From CAUZIZ01 sp965218775 (GTDB taxonomy: Bacteria > Acidobacteriota > UBA6911 > RPQK01 > JAJDTT01), in contig CBDCLS010000005.1 in the NCBI GenBank assembly GCA_965218775.1, forward strand, positions 1 to 64,000: 64,000 nucleotides of DNA, given 5' to 3'. The notes under the pieces are model-generated. The model was not told the origin of the DNA. It made no database searches and saw only the letters and a program-made list of their open reading frames with translations. This document shows, in pieces, positions 1 through 9,432 of this stretch. Within the stretch, counting starts at the first letter, position 1. The number at the start of each line of letters is the position of its first letter. Position numbers and translations under genes: made by a program.

Positions 1-1386
1 TGTATCGCTTCTAAGCTGGAGTTTCAAGGGCTGGAGGGTCGCCGAGTGGAGGCAGAATTCAACGGGGGACAGATCACTTCAGACGCCGGAGGGTTGCTGT
101 TACGGGAGGTGGAGAGCCGCTATGGGTTCATTCGCGGCTTGGCCGCCTGCTTTGGGGACCGGCGCGATCCTCGCTTCACCGAGTTCAGTGTGGAGGAGCT
201 GGTGGGGCAGCGGATTTATGGACTGGCCTTGGGCTATGAGGATCTCAACGATCATGAGGAGCTACGGACGGATCCGCTGATGGCGGTGTTGGTGGGCAAG
301 GAAGATCCCTTGGGGAGGGATCGGCGAGCGGAAGCGGATCGGGGCAAGGCGTGTGCCGGCAAGAGCACACTCAATCGTTTGGAGTTGTCCTCGGTGACGC
401 AGGATAAATATCGCAAGACGCCGGTGGATGAAGCGGCGGTGGAAGCGTTTTTGGTGGAGCAGTTCATTCGGGTGCGAGGCGGTAAACCCAAGGAGCTGGT
501 GTTGGACCTGGATGCGACGGATGATCCGCTGCACGGAGAGCAGGAGGGTCGTTTCTACCATGGCTACTACCGGTGTTACTGCTACCTGCCCCTGTATGTG
601 TTTTGCGAGGGGTATGTGCTGGGGGCCAAGCTACGGGTGTCGAATCTGGATGGCTCCGAAGGAGCGGTCCAGGAGATGGAGCGGATCGTGGGACAACTGC
701 GGGCGAAGTGGCCGAAGGTCCGCATTACGCTGCGGGCGGACAGCAGCTTTGCGCGCGAGGCGTTGATGAAATGGTGTGAGGAGCATCGAGTGGATTACGT
801 CTTCGGTCTGGCCCGCAATCAGCGCTTAGAGGGGACCCTGGAGTCGGAGCTGGAACAGGCCCAGGCGCTTCAACAAGCGAGCGGCAGCAGCGCCCGAGTC
901 TATAAGGACTTTCGTTACCAGACGCGCAAGAGCTGGAGTCAAGAGCGGCGAGTGGTGGGCAAGGCCGAGTCCACGGGTAAGGGATCCAATCCCCGCTTTG
1001 TCGTCACCTCGCTGGGAGCGAAGCGGTGGCCCGCCCAAAAGCTGTACGAGCAGCTGTACTGCGCGCGAGGGGAGGCGGAGAATCGGATCAAGGAACAGCA
1101 GCTGGAGCTGTTTGCCGATCGGACCTCGACGCACCTCATCAAGAGCAATCAGCTGCGGTTGTGGTTCTCCTCGGTGGCCTATAATCTGCTGCACACGTTG
1201 AGGCGTGTCGCTTTGAAGGGGACCCAGTGGGCGAAGGCGCAATGCCAGACAATTCGCCTCAAACTGTTGAAGATAGGAGGCCAGATTCGGGTCAGTGTCC
1301 GGCGGGTGAGTCTGTCCTTGAGCGAGGGTTATCCTTACCAAGCACTCTATGCCCAAGCCTTGGCCCAGCTTCAACAGCTCGGTTGA
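1..1386 (+). CDS. IS1380-family DDE transposase, copy A (5' truncated by window edge)
   Basis: The reading frame is open from base 1 and corresponds to residue 5 onward of the 465-residue transposase of copies B and C, so only the first four codons are missing. The product catalyses cut-and-paste movement of the element. DDE-type acidic residues are visible in the contexts LDLDATDDPLHG, LRADSSFA and ARGEAENRIKEQQ, as expected for the DDE_Tnp_1/IS1380 group. It differs from copy B at many scattered residues (for example GLEGRR for ELEGRR, IRGLA for ISGLA) but shows no frameshift or stop, so it could still be active if its outside part is intact. A GTG at 46 is an internal codon and not the likely start. 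Confidence 0.93.
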   Translation, partial: CIASKLEFQGLEGRRVEAEFNGGQITSDAGGLLLREVESRYGFIRGLAACFGDRRDPRFTEFSVEELVGQRIYGLALGYEDLNDHEELRTDPLMAVLVGKEDPLGRDRRAEADRGKACAGKSTLNRLELSSVTQDKYRKTPVDEAAVEAFLVEQFIRVRGGKPKELVLDLDATDDPLHGEQEGRFYHGYYRCYCYLPLYVFCEGYVLGAKLRVSNLDGSEGAVQEMERIVGQLRAKWPKVRITLRADSSFAREALMKWCEEHRVDYVFGLARNQRLEGTLESELEQAQALQQASGSSARVYKDFRYQTRKSWSQERRVVGKAESTGKGSNPRFVVTSLGAKRWPAQKLYEQLYCARGEAENRIKEQQLELFADRTSTHLIKSNQLRLWFSSVAYNLLHTLRRVALKGTQWAKAQCQTIRLKLLKIGGQIRVSVRRVSLSLSEGYPYQALYAQALAQLQQLG

Positions 1387-1584
1387 GCCAAGGAAAGTCG
1401 GAAATCCCAGCCGTCTGCAACTGAGGCGCCTGAGGTGTGTCTGAAAAACCGGTTTTCCGCGCTCGACACAGGCCTCACGACGCCTGTCGTACTCTGCACC
1501 GCCCTCAGCGGCGCCTTTGACCCAGACCGGCGTCGAGAAATCGACTAAAATCGCCCTTTCGGCTTTCTCCTTGAGAAATCCGGG
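1..1584 (+). mobile_element. IS1380-family insertion sequence, copy A (left end outside window)
   Basis: This is the 3' part of an IS1380-type element whose left end lies before the window. It ends at the terminal repeat TGAGAAATCCGGG (1572-1584), the same end as the two complete copies at 5910-7598 and 42011-43699. The base following the end is CTAA rather than the CTAG that flanks both other copies. The sequence differs from the other copies at scattered positions in the gene and more strongly in the 3' non-coding tail, so this is an older or separately acquired copy. Confidence 0.9.
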
Positions 1585-2025
1585 CTAAGCAAACGACAAC
1601 CCAGTGTGACTGTTTCATGATATCCAAATCCTTACCTATTTGTGGACTTCAGACAAACTCCCTTCGAGCCTGATCAGAATTGAAAAACTCTAGCAGCCCG
1701 CCTGACAAATGTCAATGCTATTCGACAAATAAGTGCCAAAATAAGTGCTTGGGATTCCGATGCCTAACCCTTTGGTGTGGGGCCTCGCGAAATGATCTCT
1801 GTGTTGTTCTCAATAGACCCTTTAAATCGACGACTTTCTGGCTGCCTGGTCAATGAACATCTGAGCGCCGGGACAAACAAGACCGTGACCGCAAAACCAC
1901 CCCACAATCCTCTTTCGACCGTTCCCCGGCAGGCTCGATCACTAATACCTTCGGGTAAGACGAACTCACCATTGCTCGCGGCTGCCAAACTTGCGAGTGA
2001 TGGTCTTGTCTGCTATAACCGGCCC
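1585..2025. other. non-coding gap after IS1380 copy A
   Basis: About 440 bases without a convincing gene. The octamer ATAAGTGC occurs twice about 14 bases apart near 1729-1749, next to a repeated GACAAAT. The 3' end of the gap holds the promoter at 1991-2019. An open frame running upstream of 2026 has no start signal or recognisable protein content. Confidence 0.6.
1991..2019 (+). promoter_or_regulatory. sigma-70-type promoter of a probably leaderless gene
   Basis: TTGCGA (1991-1996) and TATAAC (2014-2019) are separated by 17 bases. The ATG of the next gene starts seven bases after the -10 hexamer, where transcription itself would begin, and there is no Shine-Dalgarno sequence. The transcript is therefore probably leaderless. 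The same spacing recurs at 52219-52254 and, with an operator in place of a -35 box, at 32205-32218. Confidence 0.55.
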
Positions 2026-2583
2026 ATGTTGCTAGGTCAGCGCGTCTCTCTGGTCGCTGTCGTTTCCCTTCTCGCCTTGCCGATTCTGACTGCCCAGACC
2101 AGCTACTTTTCGGTGACTGGTGAGGATTTTCTGGAACAGACCCGGTACGTCTTCGTGGGCAAGCTGGTTGACAAGATCAGTTACCGTGACACCGAAGCCG
2201 GCCACATCTTCACCAGACATGTTTTCAAGGTGAGCGAGGCGGTCAAAGGAGATCCCGGGGATCAGGTAGAGGTCATCGAGTATGGGGGGACGGTCGACGG
2301 AGAGACACTCGAGGTCTCACACGGACCTTCTTACGTTCTGGGCCAGGAGTACCTTGTCTTCTCGTATCTGGATCTCCTCGACCATGATCGGACTTTGTCG
2401 GGGCCACTGGGTCAGTTTCAGGTCATTCCGGACCGAGATGAAGGCAAGACCATTCGCCTCTATCCGACTCATCCTTTGCGGGCTGCTTTGAAGTTGGGCA
2501 AGGCGCCCGTTTTCATGGAGCTCGACGGAATTTGCGATCGGGTACGGAACAGATTGGACGAGATAAGGGATGAGAAGGAATAA
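2026..2583 (+). CDS. exported hypothetical protein with possible TIMP/NTR-like fold
   Basis: A 185-residue protein with an N-terminal signal peptide (hydrophobic residues about 5-21, cleavage probably near LTAQTS). The mature part has the pattern VFVGKLVDK, then a central strand with FKVSEAVKGD and a late G-x-EYLVFSYL. This resembles small secreted bacterial proteins related to the TIMP/NTR-like fold, but the similarity is only by pattern and I would not assign a function. The start at 2026 is chosen because it follows a promoter by seven bases and opens directly into the signal peptide. Its stop overlaps the start of the downstream matrixin-like gene by 14 bases, so the two are probably co-transcribed and a protease-inhibitor relation is possible but unproven. 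Confidence 0.65.
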   Translation: MLLGQRVSLVAVVSLLALPILTAQTSYFSVTGEDFLEQTRYVFVGKLVDKISYRDTEAGHIFTRHVFKVSEAVKGDPGDQVEVIEYGGTVDGETLEVSHGPSYVLGQEYLVFSYLDLLDHDRTLSGPLGQFQVIPDRDEGKTIRLYPTHPLRAALKLGKAPVFMELDGICDRVRNRLDEIRDEKE

Positions 2584-5259
2584 AAGAAGCAGGCCTTCAT
2601 TGGTCCTGATGGTTGCCCTGGGTGCCTTCGTCCTGCTGACCGCGTACGTGGTAAAGACAGGTGTCAGTGGCCAACTCGAAAGCTGGAACACACAGGACTT
2701 TCCCATTTTCATGGAGATTTGGGATGGCTTCACCGACGATCTGGGTCAGGTTGAGAATGGCAGCGATCCGAAGCAGGCGTTGCTGAAAGCGCTCGACTGT
2801 TGGGTCAAGATCTCTTCCCTCAGTCTTCGTGCCGGCGAGACTGCGATATTCGAGGCTGTCGGGGATGGCAGGAACGTGGTCACGATTGCCGATACCCCCA
2901 ACAACCGGAATATCGTCGGCAGCGCTCTCGGTGTATCCAGTACCCGCTTTACGCTCCCGGACCTGAGGGACGTGGAAACCGATGTCGTCTTCAATCCGGG
3001 GAATATCTTCACCACGACAGAACCTGAGGATCGTAATTCCGATCTGATTGATCTTCTGGCTGTTGCCAAGCATGAGTTTGGCCATAGTTGGAATCTGGCT
3101 CATTCCATTCAGCGCTCCTCCACCATGTTCTTTGCCGGTCCCCAGTTCACCCATTCGGTTGATGCGCTGTCCTGGGATGACCTGGCGGGTATCAACGTCT
3201 CCTATCCCATGGTGGGCTTCGACAATTTGACGGGAACCATTTCCGGAACCGTGACCAAGGACGGGAGCCCGGTGTTCGGCGCTTTCGTGGTGGCCTCCGA
3301 CGAGTTCGGAGTTCTGGCCTCCAGTGCGATCACGCTGCCTGACGGCACCTATAGTTTGGGGGGACTGCCCTCCGGGCATGCCTACACTATTACGCGGAGC
3401 CTCTGGACGGGCCCATGACTCCGGGAAGCGTCACCGGAGGCATCTTCAGCTCGGCAGCGATGGACACCAATTTCCTGCCCACTTTTCTCAACGGCAGCCA
3501 GGATCCTTCAGTCGCAGTCAACTCGGCCGTCACCGGGGTAGACATCGCGGTCACCGCCGGGAACTCAGCCATTGACCCGCGGTTTATCGGAAAGACCGCT
3601 CAATTGACTGGACAGTTCTTGGTGTTTGGTACGGAGACAGCCCTCCAGGGAGTCAACACCAACCTTATTCTCGCGGGCAACGACGTTCCCAGTCTGGACG
3701 ACGACGGGGTCGACTTTCTTGGTCCCAACCTCAGTGCGGGATCGGAGGTTCTGGATTTGGGTACCTTTAGATTCTTCCCTCTCAACGTTCCGCTGAATAC
3801 CCCTAAAGGGCCTTACAACGTAATCGTGGAGGGTAATTCCGAGACCGGTGTGATGACAGGCGCTCTCAACATCGCTCCGGCCTTCCGATTCCTTCAAGCT
3901 TTTGCCCAGTTTGCCCACGTGGCGGGGGCGCTCACCTCGGGCGCCTTCCTGATCAACACGGATCTTCAAGATCAAGCCACGGGCAAGATCTCTGCGCGGG
4001 ATTCAAAGGGTGCCCGTACCCCGGTTTCTCTGGGGAATCTGACTTCGGATTCCAACCAGGACCTGAACCTGGTGCTGGGTCCGGGTGCGGCGCTCTCGGC
4101 TACCACGCGAGGCGCGAGCACCTTCGTCGGATCCCTGCGCGCGTCGGCCGACCAGTGTATCGGCGGAACCGTGTTGTTCACGGGGGACACCGGCACCACC
4201 GGCGTCGGACCCAGCAACGCCTTGTACACCTTCGTGGCTCCCGTGATTCGAAACACCTCGACTGGCGAGCGGACCGGTCTGGCGATCACCAACCTGGAGG
4301 AGCGGCCCGCTAAATACTTCATTCAGGTGCAGAACAAGAACGGAATCGTTGTAGCCAGCACCGTGGTCGAGCTGGCTGGCAGCGGACATCGTGCCCAGTT
4401 TATCGACGAGATCATTACCAGCTTGCCCAGTGTTTTTCAGGGAACCGTGGTTGTCACTGCGAATCGGAAGATTGGAGCAACGGTCATTTTGGTGGCACCG
4501 GGTGTCTTCACGACCTTTCCCGTGGTTCAGAACCGAATCGCCTCCCGTAGCTTCTATGCTCAGTTTGCCCACATCCCTTCTGTTGACCTGGGCTCCCAGT
4601 TGGTTCTGGTGAATCCGTCGCCGCTCAAATCGGCCACGGTGCGAATCCGGGTCCGCAGCTCAGATGGGACCGCGCCATCGGGGGTCACACTCGGCGGCCA
4701 GGGGCTTCCCGGGGGGACGCGGCTGCTGACGATTCCGCCTCTGGGATGCCTGGTTCTCGTAACCGGTGGAAACACAGATCTGGTCGGCTCGGTCGAAGTG
4801 AGCGCCCTTCCGGATGATGGAGGCAATGGCATTCCGGTTGGCGGCGTTGTGCTCTTCAGCTCGCCCAGCCTGGGGACCGCGGGTGTGGGTGAGAGTTTTG
4901 CTCTGCGAAAGATTGTGATCCCGCTGGCGCAGGACCTGGCTGCGGGCATCCAGACCGGAATCGCAGCGGTCAACACCAAGGGGCAGCCCATCACGCTGGT
5001 GGTAACGGTGCGCAATGCCAGCGGAGCGATTTTTCGCGGACCTACCGAGGTCACGCTGGGAGCGCGCAATCAGCTCGCCCGCTTTCCCAACGAGGCTCCG
5101 CTTTCACTCAACCTACCCAACCAGTTCACCGGTTCGCTCTGGGTTGAGGTCAAAGAAGCGGACTGCGAGGTGGCTCTGACGGTCATCCGCCAATCGCCCG
5201 GAGTCCTGACGACGTTTCCCGCGATCTCTCTCGCCAAGGTGTTTGTTCCGGCCAGCTGA
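2570..5259 (+). pseudogene. matrixin-type (M10-like) metalloprotease with C-terminal extracellular domains, frameshifted
   Basis: Two open frames (2570-3418 and 3415-5259) make one gene. The first carries a signal anchor (residues about 10-30), the zinc motif HEFGHSWNLAH (from residue 168), a Met-turn-like SSTMFF, and a carboxypeptidase-regulatory-like domain (GTISGTVTKDGSPV...). That domain breaks at GHAYT. Its continuation AEPLDGPMTPGSV lies in the next frame starting at 3391, so one base is missing around 3389-3391. Without the shift the protein would have about 900 residues, with a long C-terminal part of repeated beta-rich units (one ends APGVFTTFP, another SPGVLTTFP). The zinc motif has N where metzincins normally have G. 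The ATGA overlap at 3415 imitates translational coupling. It could be a real decayed gene or a sequencing error. Confidence 0.75.
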
Positions 5260-5272
5260 CGTAGAAGGGATG

Positions 5273-5296
5273 GCGGCCTGGAGGCCACCACTACGA
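5273..5296 (-). repeat. REP element, single unit next to the RAYT gene
   Basis: The minus strand reads CGTAGTGGTGGCCTCCAGGC followed by CGCC. This matches the half-units of the BIMEs at 10314-10700 and 51032-51109 (CGTAGCGGTGGTCTCCAGGC) with two mismatches. It lies 37 bases upstream of a REP-associated transposase gene, the usual location for the REP family that a RAYT acts on. Confidence 0.7.
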
Positions 5297-5332
5297 CTCG
5301 TCTTTTCTTTGGTTGCGGCGTTATTGTGATCG

Positions 5333-5905
5333 ATGCCGAAACCGCCGCCCTTTGTTGCCTTTGATCCCCACAAAGCCACTTGTGTTTATCGCTGCAGCCT
5401 TCCCCACTGGCGGCAGAAGGGCGTAACCTACTTCGTGACTTGCCGGCTGGGGGATTCCCTTCCGGCCAGGATTTTTGGGCAATGGAAGATGGAGCAACGG
5501 CACTGGCTCGAATCCCACGGGATCTCGTGGGCTCCCGATGCTGATTGGAAACGTTCCTTCCAGCAACTCAAATGGAAAGAACAGCGCGAGTTTGAGAAGA
5601 GGTTCAGCTACGTGATTCAGCAGTACCTGGATAGTGGTTATGGGAGCTGCCTTTTTCGGCAGACGGCACTGCGGGTGTTCGTCGACGATGCCTTTGCCTA
5701 CTACCACCCCTCGCGATTCTGGCTGGGTGATTACGTCTGCATGCCGAACCACTGCCATGCCTTGTTGACCTTGACCGCGGGCGAAGATCTGGAAAGCATT
5801 CTCGGGTCCATCAAGGGCTACACCGCACGCAGGATCAACCGGAAGGTGGGTCGAACCGGGGAAAAGCTCTGGCAGAGAGAAACCTACGACCACATCGTGC
5901 GGGAT
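5333..5905 (+). pseudogene. REP-associated tyrosine transposase (RAYT, Y1/HUH type), 3' end lost to IS1380
   Basis: Single-strand nuclease of the TnpA_REP group that processes REP hairpins. The HUH-like motif is MPNHCHALL, in the usual context LGDYVCMPNHCHALL; the N-terminal strand VTYFVTCRLGDSLP and the late WQRETYDHIVRD are also typical. The family normally continues with an ERIxxYIxxNPVKAGL-type tail that supplies part of the fold. Here the frame runs into IS1380 copy B after residue 191 and adds 15 foreign residues. The catalytic tyrosine region cannot be confirmed, so activity is doubtful. REP units matching one family lie at 5273, 10314 and 51032. Confidence 0.85.
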
Positions 5906-5909
5906 CTAG

Positions 5910-7598
5910 CCCGGATTTCTCAAAGACAAGAAAAAGCAGTCAGCTCTATGTGATATAAAGTCTTTGTTATCAGATACTTAATAATCACAAGGAGCTGACT
6001 ACTATGACCACAGAGTGTATCGCTTCCAAGCTGGAGTTTCAAGAGCTAGAAGGGCGCCGAGTCGAGGCAGAATTCAATGGGGGGCAGATCACCTCAGACT
6101 CCGGGGGGTTGCTGTTACGGGAGGTGGAGAGCCGCTATGGGTTCATTAGCGGCTTGGCCGCCTGCTTTGGGGACCGGCGCGATCCTCGCTTCACCGAGTT
6201 CAGTGTGGAGGAACTGGTGGGGCAGCGGATTTACGGACTGGCCCTAGGCTATGAGGATGTCAACGATCATGAGGAGCTCCGGGCAGATCCGCTGATGGCG
6301 GTGTTGGTCGGCAAGGAAGATCCCTTGGGGAGGGATCGGCGAGCGGAAGCGGATCGAGGCAAGGCGTGTGCGGGCAAGAGCACCCTCAATCGTTTGGAGT
6401 TGTCCTCGGTGACGCAGGATAAATATCGCAAGACGCCGGTGGATGAAGCCGCGGTCGAAGCGTTTTTGGTGGAGCAGTTCATTCGGGTGCGAGGCGGGAA
6501 ACCGAAGGAGTTGGTCTTGGACCTGGATGCGACGGATGATCCGCTGCACGGAGAACAGGAGGGTCGTTTCTACCATGGCTACTACCGGTGTTACTGCTAC
6601 CTGCCGCTGTATGTGTTTTGCGAGGGGTATGTGCTGGGGGCCAAGCTGCGGGTGTCGAACCTGGATGGCTCCGAAGGAGCGGTCCAGGAGATGGAGCGGA
6701 TGGTGGGACAACTGCGGGCGAAGTGGCCGAAGGTCCGCATTACTCTGCGGGCGGACAGCAGCTTTGCCCGCGAGGCGTTGATGAAATGGTGTGAGGAGCA
6801 TCGAGTGGATTACGTCTTCGGTCTGGCCCGCAATCAGCGCTTAGAGGGGGCCCTGGAGTCCGAGTTGGAACAGGCCCAGGCACTGCAACAAGCCAACGGC
6901 AGCAGCGCCCGAGTCTACAAGGACTTTCGTTACCAGACGCGCAAAAGCTGGAGTCAAGAGCGGCGAGTGGTGGGCAAGGCCGAGTACACGGGTAAGGGAT
7001 CCAATCCCCGCTTTGTCGTCACCTCGCTGGGAGCGAAGCGGTGGCCCGCCCAAAAGCTGTACGAGGAGCTGTACTGCGCGCGAGGGGAAGCGGAGAATCG
7101 GATTAAGGAGCAGCAGCTAGAGCTGTTTGCCGATCGGACCTCGACGCACCGCATGAAGAGCAATCAGCTGCGCCTGTGGTTTTCCTCGGTGGCTTACAAT
7201 CTGCTGCACACGCTCAGGTGTGTCGCTTTGAAGGGGACCCAGTGGGCGAAGGCGCAATGCCAGACGATTCGCCTCAAACTGTTGAAGATAGGAGGCCAGA
7301 TTCGGGTCAGTGTCCGACGGGTGAGCTTGTCGCTGAGCGAGGGTTATCCTTACCAAACACTCTACGCCCAAACCTTGGCCCAGCTTCAACAGCTCGGCTG
7401 AGCGGAGGCAAACCGGAAATCCCAACCATCTGCAACTGAGGCGGCTGAGGTGTGTCTGAAAAACCGGTTTTCCGCCTTCAACATAGGTGTCACCAAGCTC
7501 TCGCACTCTACAGTGCCCTCAACTGAGACTTCGGCTCAAACCAGAGTCGAAAAATCGACTAAAATCAGCCTTTCTGCTTTCACTATGAGAAATCCGGG
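5910..7598 (+). mobile_element. IS1380-family insertion sequence, copy B (complete, 1,689 bp)
   Basis: Bounded by inverted ends CCCGGATTTCTCA (5910) and TGAGAAATCCGGG (7598) with CTAG on both sides (5906-5909 and 7599-7602). It has the same length and encodes the same protein as copy C. The left flank is the middle of a RAYT gene on the plus strand and the right flank is the middle of a DUF1549 gene on the minus strand. The element therefore joins two truncated genes, which a simple insertion would not do. Confidence 0.95.
6004..7401 (+). CDS. IS1380-family DDE transposase, copy B
   Basis: A 465-residue transposase, identical in sequence to that of copy C. Acidic residues of the DDE catalytic core are seen in LDLDATDDPLHG, LRADSSFAREAL and ARGEAENRIKEQQ. 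An AAGGAG ribosome site sits about a dozen bases before the ATG, and the 90-base leader inside the element is AT-rich (TATAAAG and TACTTAATAAT), giving the element its own promoter. The frame is uninterrupted, so the copy is potentially active. Identity with copy C implies recent transposition or gene conversion within this genome. Confidence 0.97.
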   Translation: MTTECIASKLEFQELEGRRVEAEFNGGQITSDSGGLLLREVESRYGFISGLAACFGDRRDPRFTEFSVEELVGQRIYGLALGYEDVNDHEELRADPLMAVLVGKEDPLGRDRRAEADRGKACAGKSTLNRLELSSVTQDKYRKTPVDEAAVEAFLVEQFIRVRGGKPKELVLDLDATDDPLHGEQEGRFYHGYYRCYCYLPLYVFCEGYVLGAKLRVSNLDGSEGAVQEMERMVGQLRAKWPKVRITLRADSSFAREALMKWCEEHRVDYVFGLARNQRLEGALESELEQAQALQQANGSSARVYKDFRYQTRKSWSQERRVVGKAEYTGKGSNPRFVVTSLGAKRWPAQKLYEELYCARGEAENRIKEQQLELFADRTSTHRMKSNQLRLWFSSVAYNLLHTLRCVALKGTQWAKAQCQTIRLKLLKIGGQIRVSVRRVSLSLSEGYPYQTLYAQTLAQLQQLG

Positions 7599-7602
7599 CT
7601 AG

Positions 7603-9432
7603 ATGTCTTTGCCGCTGGAGTGCTTCAGGAATCTCAGGCCGATAGTGGGTCCGTTTCTCGATCCCTGTTGAAACACGGAACCGACCGATATTCTTCCCAG
7701 CCCCTGAGAGCTGCTTGAGGCTCAGCACCAGGGACTTCACTGGGGTGTTCTGGATCGGGTCACCCAGCTCGAACACAGCGTGATGGTCGCCGTAGGTCTT
7801 GAAGACACCCCATCCCGTTTCAGGATCACCATCCAATGCCTTCTCGATTCCGAAGTCTTTGTTGGACAGGCTAGCCGTGGGATCGAGCAAGGATAGGTTG
7901 CTCCGGGCTCCATTCCCGCGATCCCATTGTTCCAGCTGAAGTTCTGACAGAACCGCCTCGCCATCCTGATGCCTACCCGGTCCCTGATCCGGAAGATCAG
8001 GATCCTGAAGGAGTTCGATGCGGAGCCGATCAAACGCTTGGGTCTCCGGCTGAAACGTGACCTGGTAGGTATCACCCGCAGCATTGGGTCCGGTCACGAA
8101 GATTGATCCGTCGTCCCGTTGAGAAAAGGACGCCTTCTCGACAGAGAACAACTTCTCTGGCTTGATCACGGACCATAGCGTCCTTGTCCCGTGGGTAGGA
8201 AACCTAGATGCCAATTCCGATTCAAGCCTCAAGATTTTGCCCGTAGTGATGTCTTGCTTTGCCTCTATATCTGGATCAGGTACCTTCAGCTCGGGCTCGT
8301 CTGCGTTGTTGAGAAAAGCGAAGAACTGATAGTACTCCTGTTGTGACAAGGGATCGTATTTGTGGTCGTGACACTGGGCGCAGCTGAGCGTCAGACCCAG
8401 GAAGACCGTCGCAGTCGTATTGACACGATCGACGATCGAAGCGAAGCGGAATTCCTCGACGTCGACGCCACCCTCCTCGTTGAGCATGGTGTTGCGATGG
8501 AAGCCGGTCGCAACCACCTGATCTCTGCTAGCTTGCGGCAGCATATCGCCCGCCAGCTGCTCGACCGTGAACTGGTCGAAGGGCAGATTTCGATTGAGGG
8601 CGTTTATGACCCAGTCACGATAGGGCCAAATGGACCGAGCGCGATCCTTCTCATAGCCATTGGTATCCGCGTAGCGAGCGGCGTCCAGCCAGGGTCTGGC
8701 CCATCGCTCACCGTAGTGGGGAGAGGACAATAGTCGATCTACCAGCCTGCCGTAGGCTTCGGGAGCTCGGTCCTGGAGAAAGGCGTTTAGCTCCTGAAGG
8801 GTGGGCGGAAGTCCAATCAGGTCTAGATAGAGCCTGCGGGCGAGGACCTCCTTGGGAGCTTCGGCTGAAGGAACGAGAGTCTCACCTCTAAGACGAGCGA
8901 GCACGAAGGCGTCAATCGGATTGCGGACCCACGCCTGATCCTCGAGTTTGGGCAGGCTAGGTCGCACCGGCTTTACAAATGCCCAATGTTCCAAAGATCG
9001 GTTGTCGTCGGGCCAGTGGGCTCCTTCATCGATCCATCGACGGATCAGGTTTATATCTCTATCGGCGAGTGGGGTAGGGGAGGGCGGCATCCGCTTGAAG
9101 CTGTCTGACCTGGTGACGGATAGCACCTGCAACAAGAGGCTTTCGCCGCTCTTGCCGGGAACGATCAGGGGCCTTCCAGAGTCTCCGCCGCGCAAGACAT
9201 ACTGCCTCGAGTCTAACCGCAGGCCATTGGTCTGGACCTGGGCACCGTGGCAGGGATAGCAGTTCTTCTTCAGAATCGGTGCAACCTGACGCCCGTAGTC
9301 CACAGGGGAGCTAGCCGATTCTTCGGCCTGACCGATCGGCATCGCAGCCAGGAAGTTCAGGAGGCCCGGTTGGATCAGGAGGAGAAAGCAAGTACCAAAC
9401 CGACCCGACCACATGGTGATCATAGTCAACAT
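7603..9432 (-). pseudogene. planctomycete-type cytochrome c / DUF1549 protein, C-terminal DUF1553 region lost
   Basis: About 610 native residues remain. An N-terminal export signal is followed by a haem-type motif CYPCH (PSCyt1 domain), the DUF1549 domain (PIDAFVLARL through LTLSCAQCHDHKYDPLS) and a discoidin-like beta region. Family members usually continue with a DUF1553 domain and reach 800-1100 residues; here the frame enters IS1380 copy B at 7602 and ends in IS sequence at 7519. Function of the family is unknown, with exported carbohydrate or sulfate-ester catabolism suggested by its usual neighbours. The start codon overlaps the stop of the upstream SDR gene (TGATG), indicating translational coupling. 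The protein is probably non-functional. Confidence 0.87.

Noticed and set aside
3415..5259. Separate gene starting at ATG 3415, translationally coupled through ATGA
   Set aside because: The same frame continues upstream of 3415 with residues completing the preceding domain (AEPLDGP), so it is the second part of one frameshifted gene.
7519..7602. Last 27 codons of the DUF1549 frame as native C-terminus
   Set aside because: These codons lie inside IS1380 copy B; they are read-through sequence.
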